DNA from: Deltaproteobacteria bacterium
GTDB taxonomy: Bacteria > Desulfobacterota > GWC2-55-46 > DRQE01
Length of the DNA stretch: 48,168 bases
Assembly: GCA_015492245.1 (NCBI GenBank)
Contig: WGFM01000004.1
Span: 1 to 48,168 of the forward strand
Direction of reading: 5' to 3'
A program made the position numbers and the translations under genes. Under the pieces are notes generated by a model, which had not been told where the DNA came from, ran no database searches, and saw only the letters and a program-made list of their open reading frames with translations. Numbering within the stretch: the stretch's first letter is position 1; each line of letters begins with the position of its first letter. Shown one piece after another: positions 40,547 through 47,597 of the stretch.

Positions 40547-41532
40547 AGCCAGCAATGCGGGTCTTCTCCAAACAGATCACCATGGTAAGCCAGAGCTGTT
40601 GCTCTGCAACCACCACATCTTTCCATGAAGATACAGACGGAACATTTGCCTTTAAGATTTCGGCCAACCTGAAGCTTTCTTACGCAAGGGGAACCGCGCC
40701 AGATTTCACCGAACGATTGGATCCTTAAATCACCAATAGGCGCTGGTATCAATACACATGGAGTAACATATCCCTCAGGAGTAATGCACGCCTGTCCTCT
40801 ACCTGCAGCACAACCTCTGAACCCTTGCCTGGAGGCATGAAGTGGATCTATCAAAGCCAATTGGGACAGATGCGTCCTGAATTCCATTTTGCCCTTGTAG
40901 TTATCTCTCATTTCCTTCCATTTGCTCATAACCCACTTCCATTCCTGCGGAGACAGATCCTGGTCTTCGGTGCCCCTGCCGACCGGGACAAACTGTGAAA
41001 CATTGAATAGAGCAATCCCCATATCTGAGGCCAACTTCACGAGGGGTTCAAAATGGTGTAAGTTGCTTCTCTGCGGTGTGTAACATAGATGAACCTTCAA
41101 TCCAATTGATACAGCACTGTGGACAGTCTCCAAAGCCCTAACGAAGGAACCGGGACGACGGATAGAATCATGGCTTTCCTCCAGCCCATCAATACTGACT
41201 TGAAGTCGATTGATACCACATGACTTGAGTTCTTCAAGAACCTCACGACTGACATTCCAGCCGTTGGTCCCAATGCCAACACAGAAATTCTTCTTGACAG
41301 CGGCCGTGATAATATCAAAGATGTCGGCTCGTAACAGAGGTTCTCCCCCTGAAAACGCCAAATCAACCACCCCGATTGATTTCAGCTGGTCCATAATATC
41401 CAGGATTTCTTCCAGTGACAGTTCTTCTTCCGCTGGTTTTCCTCCATCCGCTGAACAATGAAGGCACCTGAAGTTGCAAGCCCTGGTGATCTGCCACAGT
41501 ATGTGATAAGGATAGACATTAATATCAGTCAT
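40543..41532 (-). CDS. radical SAM/SPASM enzyme (second copy)
   Basis: A 329-residue radical-SAM protein of the PqqE/SPASM type. The cluster motif CNFRCLHC (Cys19, Cys23, Cys26) is followed by FSGGEPLLR, GIGTNGWNV and LQVSIDGLEES, the SAM-binding and barrel signatures. The C-terminal SPASM region carries GCAAGRGQACITPEG, TPCV, CSVCIFMERCGGCR and DPHCWL, enough Cys for two auxiliary clusters. The ATG at 41532 has AAGG nine bases upstream and overlaps the HemN-like gene by eight bases; an ATG at 41541 is less well placed. It resembles the first SPASM gene at 43933 throughout, so the two are paralogues that may act on different sites or form a pair. Substrate unknown. Confidence 0.9.
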   Translation of the reverse strand: MTDINVYPYHILWQITRACNFRCLHCSADGGKPAEEELSLEEILDIMDQLKSIGVVDLAFSGGEPLLRADIFDIITAAVKKNFCVGIGTNGWNVSREVLEELKSCGINRLQVSIDGLEESHDSIRRPGSFVRALETVHSAVSIGLKVHLCYTPQRSNLHHFEPLVKLASDMGIALFNVSQFVPVGRGTEDQDLSPQEWKWVMSKWKEMRDNYKGKMEFRTHLSQLALIDPLHASRQGFRGCAAGRGQACITPEGYVTPCVLIPAPIGDLRIQSFGEIWRGSPCVRKLQVGRNLKGKCSVCIFMERCGGCRATALAYHGDLFGEDPHCWL

Positions 41533-42799
41533 CGACCACATCCTTTTTAGGACAAAATGGCTGTAGTTCCTCGGGTATACGCATTACTCGCCTCAAGTAT
41601 TCTTCGTTCTTGAATTTAAAATATACCGCTGAAAGCAGGTGTATCTGTTCCATCCCTTTCCAGGACAGATGCACCTGATCCTTGTTGAGTTCCACCAGCC
41701 CAGCCTTTGACAGCTCTGAGAGCTCTTTTTGCAAATATTTTACAGAGCCTGAGCCAAATCTGGCCTCTAAATCCGAATACCGGAACATCATTCTTTTTGA
41801 TAACCCTAAAAGAGCCCAGCGCCTGATCAAGTCGCCACTGTCCAAAGAAATAGACAGCGCCTGTGTGTTATCAGGTGTTCTACCAATGTACTGCTCCAAG
41901 TCAGATATGTTTTTCATGTAACGACCATCTATAAATGACTGGGCTGACACCCCAAAACCAAGGACATTCCCCCCATCCCAGTATTTATGATGATGGATAC
42001 AGACATACTTGTCGTCAAGGGCGAAATGGGCTGTGCCTATACGAAGATACCCATGACTCAGAAGGTAATCGGTTGAACTTCTGAAACGTTCCATTCTCTC
42101 TGTTTTGTAGGCCAGGCATTCTCTGCGTAGACTTTCATCTGCAAAGACCCCTGTATTGTTTCTGAGAACAAAGGGATATACCGAGATATGTGGAATCTTG
42201 TTTCGAACCAACACATCGAGGGTGGCATCAACTGATCTTTGTGTCTCACCAGGGAGACCTACGAGAACATCGCAATTGATGTTCTCAAAGCCATTCTTTC
42301 GTATAAGGTCCACCATGTGGGAGAACCGCCCTGGTGTCCCCTCCCTGCCAAATCGTTGCAATAGCTGGCCATCAAGGTTTTGTACTCCCAGACTGATACG
42401 ATTGAATCCTGCTGCTCTCCATATTCGCAATTTAGCCTCATCTATTGAAGATGGATTGCATTCAACAGTTACTTCGGGAATCTCTCTTGTCTCCCAGAAT
42501 CTTGTTAAGACCCTTATCAGGTGGCTCCATTGCCGAAGCGACAACAAGCTCGGGGTTCCGCCTCCTATGTAAAGTGAATTAACTATGGATTCCCTGGGCT
42601 TCCAACCATGCCATCTAAACTCGATCTCCTGTTCCAGGGCGGTAAGGTAGGCGTTAATCTCTGCCTCGCAAACCTCGACGAAGGAGACATAAAAACAAAA
42701 CTTACACTTGGTCTTACAAAAAGGTATGTGGATGTACAGTTCCAGATCTTGAGCCGGAGTGTTCCTGCGTTGGCCTGTTGGCACCTCATTTGCTCTCAT
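41525..42799 (-). CDS. HemN/HemW-like radical SAM enzyme
   Basis: A 424-residue radical-SAM protein of the coproporphyrinogen dehydrogenase-like group. YIHIPFCKTKCKFCFY (Cys28, Cys32, Cys35 from the start at 42799) is the HemN-type motif. YIGGGTPSLLS, VTVECNPSSID, RISLGVQNLDGQLLQRFGR and VLVGLPGETQ are typical of HemW, HutW/ChuW and class C radical methylases. The C-terminal part (about 310-400) is a winged-helix-like domain (FRYSDLEARFGSGSVKYLQ). The Cys-to-aromatic residue after the motif is Phe-Tyr, not the Gly-type of HemN itself, so haem synthesis is not assured. AAAGGGAA sits 7-8 bases before the ATG at 42799. It overlaps the methyltransferase gene by 14 bases. Confidence 0.88.
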   Translation of the reverse strand: MRANEVPTGQRRNTPAQDLELYIHIPFCKTKCKFCFYVSFVEVCEAEINAYLTALEQEIEFRWHGWKPRESIVNSLYIGGGTPSLLSLRQWSHLIRVLTRFWETREIPEVTVECNPSSIDEAKLRIWRAAGFNRISLGVQNLDGQLLQRFGREGTPGRFSHMVDLIRKNGFENINCDVLVGLPGETQRSVDATLDVLVRNKIPHISVYPFVLRNNTGVFADESLRRECLAYKTERMERFRSSTDYLLSHGYLRIGTAHFALDDKYVCIHHHKYWDGGNVLGFGVSAQSFIDGRYMKNISDLEQYIGRTPDNTQALSISLDSGDLIRRWALLGLSKRMMFRYSDLEARFGSGSVKYLQKELSELSKAGLVELNKDQVHLSWKGMEQIHLLSAVYFKFKNEEYLRRVMRIPEELQPFCPKKDVVDD

Positions 42800-43643
42800 A
42801 GAGTTTCCCTTTGCCATGAACGAATAGATAGCCTTTCGACCTGTGGATTTCCAGCTCAGAGAAGGCATCCCCTAACCGCATCTGAAAAAAAGAAGAGTCG
42901 AACCGATGCAAGTGAGCTTTAACCTCGGAAATACCAAACATCTGTCGGGATTGTTTGTGCAGCAAATAAGCCTCATCTTCAGTATCACCCACACTTAGGT
43001 AAAGGCATCCACCGGGCCTGAGAACCCTGAGGATTTCTGCCATGGCAAGATCAGGGCTGATGAGATGGTCAAAAACATCGATACTTAAAAGAACATCAAA
43101 AAAGTTGCTCTGTAAGGGCAAACATTCGGCAATGCCTTGCACAAAAGGCACTCCATGATTTATTGCTGCCACACATGGGTCGAGACCAAGATAGTTGCTA
43201 TCAGGGAAATGGTTTGCCCTGAGAGCGGTCCCGCACCCAAGGTCGAGAACCCACTTGCCCTTTGCAAGCTGTATCAGGTCTAATAGCTTGTATATCACTT
43301 CAGGATCAAGACGGTGTTCCTTCGTAAGCTTCCGAGAAAAAGGAGCTCTTGATCTGGCATGGGAATCTTTCTTGTTGCGCCAGGAGTAGGTGGATTCCAT
43401 GGACTCGGCCCATCGGCCCAGCAGGCTTTCTGATACGCCTCGTGATGTGAGCAACTTCAAGACACGCGGTGTAATAAAACTCGGGAAGCCTGCTCTGACA
43501 GGAAAGTTGGCGTTGCAAAGTCGGCAAAGAAGCGCGCCCCTGTTGTCATGCTCTAAGGAACCAAGGCAGAGGGGACATGCTAAGCTGCGTATAAAGGCAT
43601 CTATAAGTACATTAAATACATTTGTCTGCTGGTTTGGTGTCAT
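42786..43643 (-). CDS. class I methyltransferase with N-terminal zinc ribbon
   Basis: A 285-residue protein. The N-terminal knuckles CPLC (23-26) and CRLC (40-43) form a Trm112/zinc-ribbon-like module. KWVLDLGCGTA (about 130-140) is the SAM-binding motif I; DSNYLGLDPC, FDVLLSIDVFDHL and EILRVLRPGGCLYLSVGD are motifs II to IV. It looks like a small-molecule or protein methyltransferase related to UbiE-type enzymes. I take the ATG at 43643, which overlaps the PqqD-like stop (ATGA), over the ATG at 43709. The fusion to a zinc ribbon is common in enzymes acting on amino acids or rRNA, but the substrate here is presumably the operon's product. Confidence 0.87.
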   Translation of the reverse strand: MTPNQQTNVFNVLIDAFIRSLACPLCLGSLEHDNRGALLCRLCNANFPVRAGFPSFITPRVLKLLTSRGVSESLLGRWAESMESTYSWRNKKDSHARSRAPFSRKLTKEHRLDPEVIYKLLDLIQLAKGKWVLDLGCGTALRANHFPDSNYLGLDPCVAAINHGVPFVQGIAECLPLQSNFFDVLLSIDVFDHLISPDLAMAEILRVLRPGGCLYLSVGDTEDEAYLLHKQSRQMFGISEVKAHLHRFDSSFFQMRLGDAFSELEIHRSKGYLFVHGKGKLYESK

Positions 43644-43936
43644 TCCACCGCCTGAATCTCTAACAATTGCCGCTCCATAAGGTCCTTTACAAACAAGAGA
43701 GTAAGCCATTTCACCCGTTCCATCTCTTTTTCATCACAATCAAGGGCATGCACGAATATCCGGATAGCATCCTCAATACTCAGCTTTCCATCCAACAAGC
43801 TTAAAAAGCGAACCCCCTCGTCTGAAACGGAATGGAGATGATCGGTAGCGGGATTATAGAGCAGATAGCCTTCATCCTGTTTGCGGAGAATCACATCATC
43901 GCGTATACGCGGTTTACAGCTTAACAAATCTATCAT
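43640..43936 (-). CDS. PqqD-like (RRE) protein
   Basis: A 98-residue PqqD-family protein: PRIRDDVILRKQDEGYLLYNPATDHLHSVS shows the beta-hairpin (split across residues 9-38), then DEGVRFLSLLDGKLSIEDAI and a helical end. PqqD-like domains bind the leader of a precursor peptide and present it to a radical-SAM/SPASM enzyme, so a ribosomally made product is suggested. It starts and ends with four-base overlaps (with the SPASM gene upstream and the methyltransferase gene downstream), which points to strict co-production. Confidence 0.85.
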   Translation of the reverse strand: MIDLLSCKPRIRDDVILRKQDEGYLLYNPATDHLHSVSDEGVRFLSLLDGKLSIEDAIRIFVHALDCDEKEMERVKWLTLLFVKDLMERQLLEIQAVE

Positions 43937-44991
43937 GCTGTATCCTCCTTTGAGTTGGAAATGCCAAAGTCCTGCGGAGTTTCGTCAGCTTTGATCCAAC
44001 AGTAGCTGTCGCCGTTGAAGGCATCTCCATAATATGCAAGAGACAACGCCCTGCAGCCACCACAAATCATCTTGTGTTCGCACTTACTGCAGTTGCCAGA
44101 GACGATATTGTTACGGTCGCGTATCCGCCAGAGGATGTCCGACTCGTTCCATATCCGGCTAAACGAGAAACGGCGTAAATCCCCCGCTGGTAGAGGAAGT
44201 GATACGCATGGCGTTACCTTTCCATCAACAGTTATTCGACAGGTGACAACCCCTGCCCCACAGCCAATATATTTCGACGAGGCGGTAGGTTCAACCAGCA
44301 AGGCCACCCTGCAATCGTGCCAGAGGATCTTCATTCTCCCGGCATATGACCGCTTCATCTCGATCCACTCCTCAAGCACCCATTTCAGCTGGTGATCACT
44401 CAATGCGATATCCAGCCCACCGCGACCCGTCGGCACATAAGTAGACAAGTTCGCCTTCTTCACACCAAGCCTTTCGGCCAGCGCAACGACCTGCCGACCA
44501 TGACGGTAGTTCAGAGCGGTGGGAGTAAACCCTACGGTAACAGGAACACCTGCTGCTACAAGCCGTTGTATCCCTTCCAGGGCAGATTGGAAGAGACCTT
44601 GTTGCCCTCTGATCTTCTCGTGAACTTCACTGCTGGCACCGTCAAGACTGACGGTTACATTGTGAACACCAATTGTCTTGAGATCGTGTACAACATCAGG
44701 GGTTAAGGTTCTCCCATTGGTGCCTACTGTTACACGAAGGGACTTCGCCACAGCGTGACTCAGGAGGTCTCGCCAGTCAGGGCGTAATAAGGCTTCACCT
44801 CCAGAGAATCCTAATATGAAGACCCCCATGTGGGCAAGTTGGTCTATAACATCCAAGGCCTCGACGGTAGATAACTCGTCTGTCACCACATCAGGACCAG
44901 CGTTTGAATAGCAATGAATGCACAGCGCATTACACTTGTGGGTAACTTCCCACACGACATACAGAGGCTGGTTGAAGAAGTAATGAGACAT
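43933..44991 (-). CDS. radical SAM/SPASM enzyme (first copy)
   Basis: A 352-residue PqqE-like protein. Cluster motif CNALCIHC (Cys20, Cys24, Cys27), FSGGEALLRPDW, VTVGTNGRTLTP, VTVSLDGASSEVHEK and VPTGRGGLD follow family order. The SPASM region has GCGAGVVTCRI, TPCVSLPL, CSKCEHKMICGGCR and DSYCW, supplying ligands for one or two auxiliary [4Fe-4S] clusters. It overlaps the PqqD-like gene by four bases, the classic PqqD/PqqE-type pairing. Its N-terminus is hydrophobic (MSHYFFNQPLYVVW) but is not a signal. It is 14 bases after the SnoaL-like gene. Confidence 0.9.
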   Translation of the reverse strand: MSHYFFNQPLYVVWEVTHKCNALCIHCYSNAGPDVVTDELSTVEALDVIDQLAHMGVFILGFSGGEALLRPDWRDLLSHAVAKSLRVTVGTNGRTLTPDVVHDLKTIGVHNVTVSLDGASSEVHEKIRGQQGLFQSALEGIQRLVAAGVPVTVGFTPTALNYRHGRQVVALAERLGVKKANLSTYVPTGRGGLDIALSDHQLKWVLEEWIEMKRSYAGRMKILWHDCRVALLVEPTASSKYIGCGAGVVTCRITVDGKVTPCVSLPLPAGDLRRFSFSRIWNESDILWRIRDRNNIVSGNCSKCEHKMICGGCRALSLAYYGDAFNGDSYCWIKADETPQDFGISNSKEDTA

Positions 44992-45005
44992 AAAGTCTCA
45001 CATCC

Positions 45006-45467
45006 TCAAACGATAGCCCATGCAATAGCCGATAATTCACCCAAATCCTTGACAGAAAGCCTGTCAGCTAAAACAAAGGGTTTCTCCGTCGGTGTTGGCA
45101 GGTAGAGGGTCAGCTTTTCGATCTTATTGTCTTCAATCTCAAAAACCTGGACACCTCTAACCTTGAACGAGGCGCCAGACCTATCAGAAAGTATGGTCAA
45201 AAATTCCACCGCAACTATACCGTTTTGCACCAAAATGGTTTTTGGACAAGAAACAGCGGCTCCTAAGCGTTCTTTGGACTTCCTGAACATCTCGCCAAAG
45301 AGTTGAGCAATCTCGTCTTTACATCTACAGGTGAGCCTTTTGCCTTCGGGCTCAATTCCGCCCACATATTCCACTACTGCTCCTTCTGAGAACAGCTCTG
45401 TCACGCCACTTGGATTCCCATCGTTGTATGCATCATAGAATTTCCTTACAATAAGTTCTGCTGACAT
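45006..45467 (-). CDS. SnoaL/NTF2-like protein
   Basis: A 153-residue NTF2-fold protein: KFYDAYNDGNPSGVTELFSEGAVVEY is the N-terminal helix-turn-strand (residues 9-34), GKRLTCRCKDEIAQLF follows, and VEFLTILSD, FKVRGVQVFEIEDNKIEKL are the C-terminal strands. SnoaL-like folds act as small-molecule isomerases, cyclases or binding proteins. AAGGAGG lies about 8 bases before the ATG, the best ribosome site of the operon. It is the first gene after the operon promoter, which supports a main role, perhaps in late product handling. Confidence 0.85.
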   Translation of the reverse strand: MSAELIVRKFYDAYNDGNPSGVTELFSEGAVVEYVGGIEPEGKRLTCRCKDEIAQLFGEMFRKSKERLGAAVSCPKTILVQNGIVAVEFLTILSDRSGASFKVRGVQVFEIEDNKIEKLTLYLPTPTEKPFVLADRLSVKDLGELSAIAWAIV

Positions 45468-45506
45468 GGCCCTATCCTCCTTTCGGTAAAAATTCTGTTA
45501 ACAACA

Positions 45507-45534
45507 AGTATAATGTAAAACCTGCCCATGTCAA
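45507..45534 (-). promoter_or_regulatory. promoter of the radical-SAM operon
   Basis: Minus strand TTGACA (45534-45529), 16-base spacer, TATACT (45512-45507). Start near 45500, about 33 bases before the SnoaL-like gene. Confidence 0.62.
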
Positions 45535-45543
45535 CAATATTAG

Positions 45544-45569
45544 TGTAATTTTTTTACATTTCGGTGTAA
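45544..45569. promoter_or_regulatory. triple TGTAA/TTACA half-site array, candidate operator
   Basis: TGTAA (45544-45548), five T, TTACA (45554-45558), six bases, TGTAA (45565-45569): three alternating half-sites forming two inverted repeats just upstream of the -35 box (45529-45534) of the radical-SAM operon. A dimeric regulator could bind either pair. The half-site TGTAA and its flank ATTTCGG recur at 28936-28947. Confidence 0.45.
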
Positions 45570-45575
45570 TCTTCC

Positions 45576-45601
45576 ATGCTCATCACTCCGTGGAAAGCCT
45601 G
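45576..45601 (+). repeat. 26-base dispersed repeat, copy 2
   Basis: ATGCTCATCACTCCGTGGAA then AGCCTG; 25 of 26 bases match 28767-28792 in the same orientation. It lies in DNA that has no gene and just beyond the operator array. The nature of the repeat is not known; it may be a remnant of a mobile element end. Confidence 0.6.
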
Positions 45602-45646
45602 AGGAAAGGTATAGAGGAGTTCGAGGTAAGGGTGGAACAAATCTTA

Positions 45647-45790
45647 TCACAATTTTATCACAATGGGGTGGGGTGCACCCCTCTGTCGAGACAATCTGGA
45701 TCGACACACTTGCCTGATTTTATTGTCGCACCTCTTCATACGCTCGACAACCATCAGCTTGGACGCCTTTGAATGTCTTTTCTTTGCCAC
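45647..45790 (-). CDS. possible 47-residue basic Cys-containing protein
   Basis: A GTG start with AGGAGG eight bases upstream opens a frame for a basic peptide (MAKKRHSKASKLMVVER, MKRCDNKIRQVC, ending IVIKL). The lower part runs into the GGGGTGCACCCC palindrome (45670-45681) and a duplicated TTATCACAA. It overlaps the truncated PIN gene on the other strand. It may be spurious or a remnant of a mobile element. Confidence 0.28.
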   Translation of the reverse strand: MAKKRHSKASKLMVVERMKRCDNKIRQVCRSRLSRQRGAPHPIVIKL

Positions 45791-45819
45791 TTGCAACACC
45801 TCCTTGTGTGGCAAGTGTG

Positions 45820-46101
45820 ACATATTTGCTGTCTCATTACAAGGGTGCAGTCCAGGAGGAGGCAATGGAGCTGAGAGATGCACTCCGCAAATACCCGATA
45901 CACCATCACTCGTTCACCACATTTCTCGACTCGGCCTTTGCCATTGCCAATCAGACAGGCCAAAGCATATACGACTGTCTATATATCGCCCTTGCGGCCA
46001 TTCTCAAAGGCAGGATGGTTACAGCCGACAGGAGGCTTTACAAGGCTATAAGAAATGGACGATTCAAAAAGCACATTATCTGGATCGAGGATATAAAGTA
46101 G
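45820..46101 (+). pseudogene. PIN-domain toxin (VapC-like), 5' truncated
   Basis: The frame encodes the C-terminal two thirds of a PIN nuclease: EEAMELRDALRKYP, FTTFLDSAFAIANQTGQSIYDCLYIALA, then GRMVTADRRLYKAI and IIWIEDI. The Asp of YDCLY and Asp of TADRR are two of the conserved acidic residues. The N-terminal strand with the first catalytic Asp (M/V-DASVxxK-like) is missing, and the preceding residues (SLPLATPPCVASVT) do not fit. No antitoxin gene is visible upstream. I call it a broken VapC-type toxin gene. Confidence 0.65.
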
Positions 46102-46236
46102 AGGGCTTGACCAATCGCTCGTGTAAACTTTACTTTAATCGAGAAGACGCAAGAGGAACCCAAGGAGCAATGATATTGCGACCTCAACTTCTTGGAGCGT
46201 GTTAGTTTCAGAATATTATATGGTGTGTAGGATAAA

Positions 46237-46918
46237 ATGCCACTTATAGAGCCATGCATACTAACCGGTAGAGAGCACCATGAACTTGACTTATGGCACA
46301 AAGAAGAATGCTATCGTTTTTATGTTCAGCAGCGGCGTCAGAATTGCAGCTTCATGGAGGTGATGAACCTGTGGCTACTGGCTCCTTATTGCGGGGAATG
46401 CGCTCTTTCTGTTCCCTTTACTGGAAACCACCCTCCTCATATAAATCCGAGCAACTGGGAGGAGGACATAGCGTTGGAGGTCGGCCATACTGTTCTTGAA
46501 CGTATAAAAAAGGAACTTCGTGTAACCACCGATTTCGCCCTCCTTTGCAAGAGATGCGGAAGAGAACTCAAACCCTGGATCGATGACAAGGTCTATGTTG
46601 TGTCTTATCATCTTGAAGAACACTACGCCATCCCTCTTGAGACTCCAGGACGAAGAAGACCCTCAAAAAGACTTCGAGATCAGATATTCAAGCTATACGA
46701 TAATAGATGCTTCGGCTGTGGCTCAAGTAGACGTCTTCATATCGACCATATTGTCCCACAAAGCAAACGGGGGTGACGCTGCTTTCCGGAATCTTCAACC
46801 CTTATGCCATAAATGTGGAAATCTTAAGGGCGCAACTATTCCGGAAGAGATAGACGTCTTTTCTTACATCTATTTTGGACCTTATCCTTCCGATGCGTAC
46901 GAAGGCCTTTTCTGGTGA
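46237..46918 (+). pseudogene. HNH endonuclease gene with one frameshift
   Basis: Two frames join to give a protein of about 226 residues. The first (from ATG 46237, to 46776) has zinc knuckles CGEC and CKRC and reaches CFGCGSSRRLHIDHIVPQSK, the first half of an HNH motif with the second zinc Cys pair. After the five-G run at 46769-46773 the frame shifts by one base and continues as GGDAAFRNLQPLCHKCGNLKG, completing the HNH/N-H-x-Cys-x2-Cys half, and ends at 46918. A single indel in the G run explains the break, so it may be a recent mutation, a sequencing error or programmed slippage. Such HNH proteins are common in phages and in defence loci. Confidence 0.8.
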
Positions 46919-46959
46919 CTCTGGTTGAGTCTTTTCAACCATAGAAAAAGATTTGCTCA

Positions 46960-47301
46960 TCAGACACCATTCACATGTCCATTTTCTACTGTTTCTTTCT
47001 TCACCTCAAACTCGAAATACCCTCCCCTCTCGGACTTCACCCAGCACAGACTCCAGAACACGAAATTCCTCTCCAGAGCTCCTATAATGCTCTCGTTTCC
47101 ACTCCAGCCACCGGTCACGAACTTGTAAACCATCATCCCTTCCCTTTCCTCATTTTCCACTTTCCCATAATCTTCGTTCCATGCCATACCAACGAACTCC
47201 ATGAGCTCAACAAAGCCATCCTCGTAAGGCCACTTCTCTATAGCTTCGAGAGTCTCCTCGGCAGGATACCCGTGCTTGTCAAAGAGAGGTTCTCTGAGCA
47301 C
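46960..47301 (-). CDS. small acidic protein of unknown family
   Basis: A 113-residue acidic product: MLREPLFDKHGYPAEETLEAI, ELMEFVGMAWNEDYGK, YKFVTGGWSGNESIIGALE and GGYFEFEV. It looks like a genuine soluble protein similar in style to small phage-encoded proteins. GTG start at 47301, with a G-rich run upstream as possible ribosome site. It is flanked by broken genes on the opposite strand. Function not recognised. Confidence 0.6.
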   Translation of the reverse strand: MLREPLFDKHGYPAEETLEAIEKWPYEDGFVELMEFVGMAWNEDYGKVENEEREGMMVYKFVTGGWSGNESIIGALERNFVFWSLCWVKSERGGYFEFEVKKETVENGHVNGV

Positions 47302-47348
47302 CTTTTCATCCCCCTTGTGTCTTTTACCTATGTATTACTCCACTCTCT

Positions 47349-47597
47349 GTACCGCTAATGTAATACCTGTTAAAACGCATGAATTTATCAGTGAAGTCAT
47401 GCTCAAGGTAGGTTATCTCATACCCTTTACGGTCATAAAGAACATGCCAGACCACGACTCCTATCTTACGGTCATCCCGCAAAAGGGCATCCTTGCCCAG
47501 CTACCAAAGAAGTATGCCAGAAAAGAGTACAGAATAGGTGATTCAGACTGGGCTTCGGTCTTCATGATAAAGGGAGCCCGCATCACGCTCTCTCAAA
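47349..47597 (+). pseudogene. NusA/S1-like RNA-binding fragment
   Basis: Reading from near 47349, VKTHEFISEVMLKVGYLIPF, VIKNMPDHDSYLTVIP, KGILAQLPKKYARKEYRIGD and ARITLSQKS resemble the S1-type segment of NusA-like proteins (compare 'ILPKxxQIPGExYRPGD' and 'IxLSRT'). The frame continues as SSQSGTTF, which has no family resemblance and coincides with the start of the DUF5131 frame, so the gene is cut near 47590. The assignment is by motif style only and could be wrong. Confidence 0.4.

Noticed and set aside
41525-42799. Calling this gene HemN or HemW
   Set aside because: The radical-SAM motif and context (PqqD, SPASM enzymes, methyltransferase) do not support a haem-synthesis role over a class C methylase or other HemN-like function.
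45670-45681. GGGGTGCACCCC palindrome as an operator
   Set aside because: Perfect 12-base palindrome, but it lies in degraded DNA with no promoter next to it.
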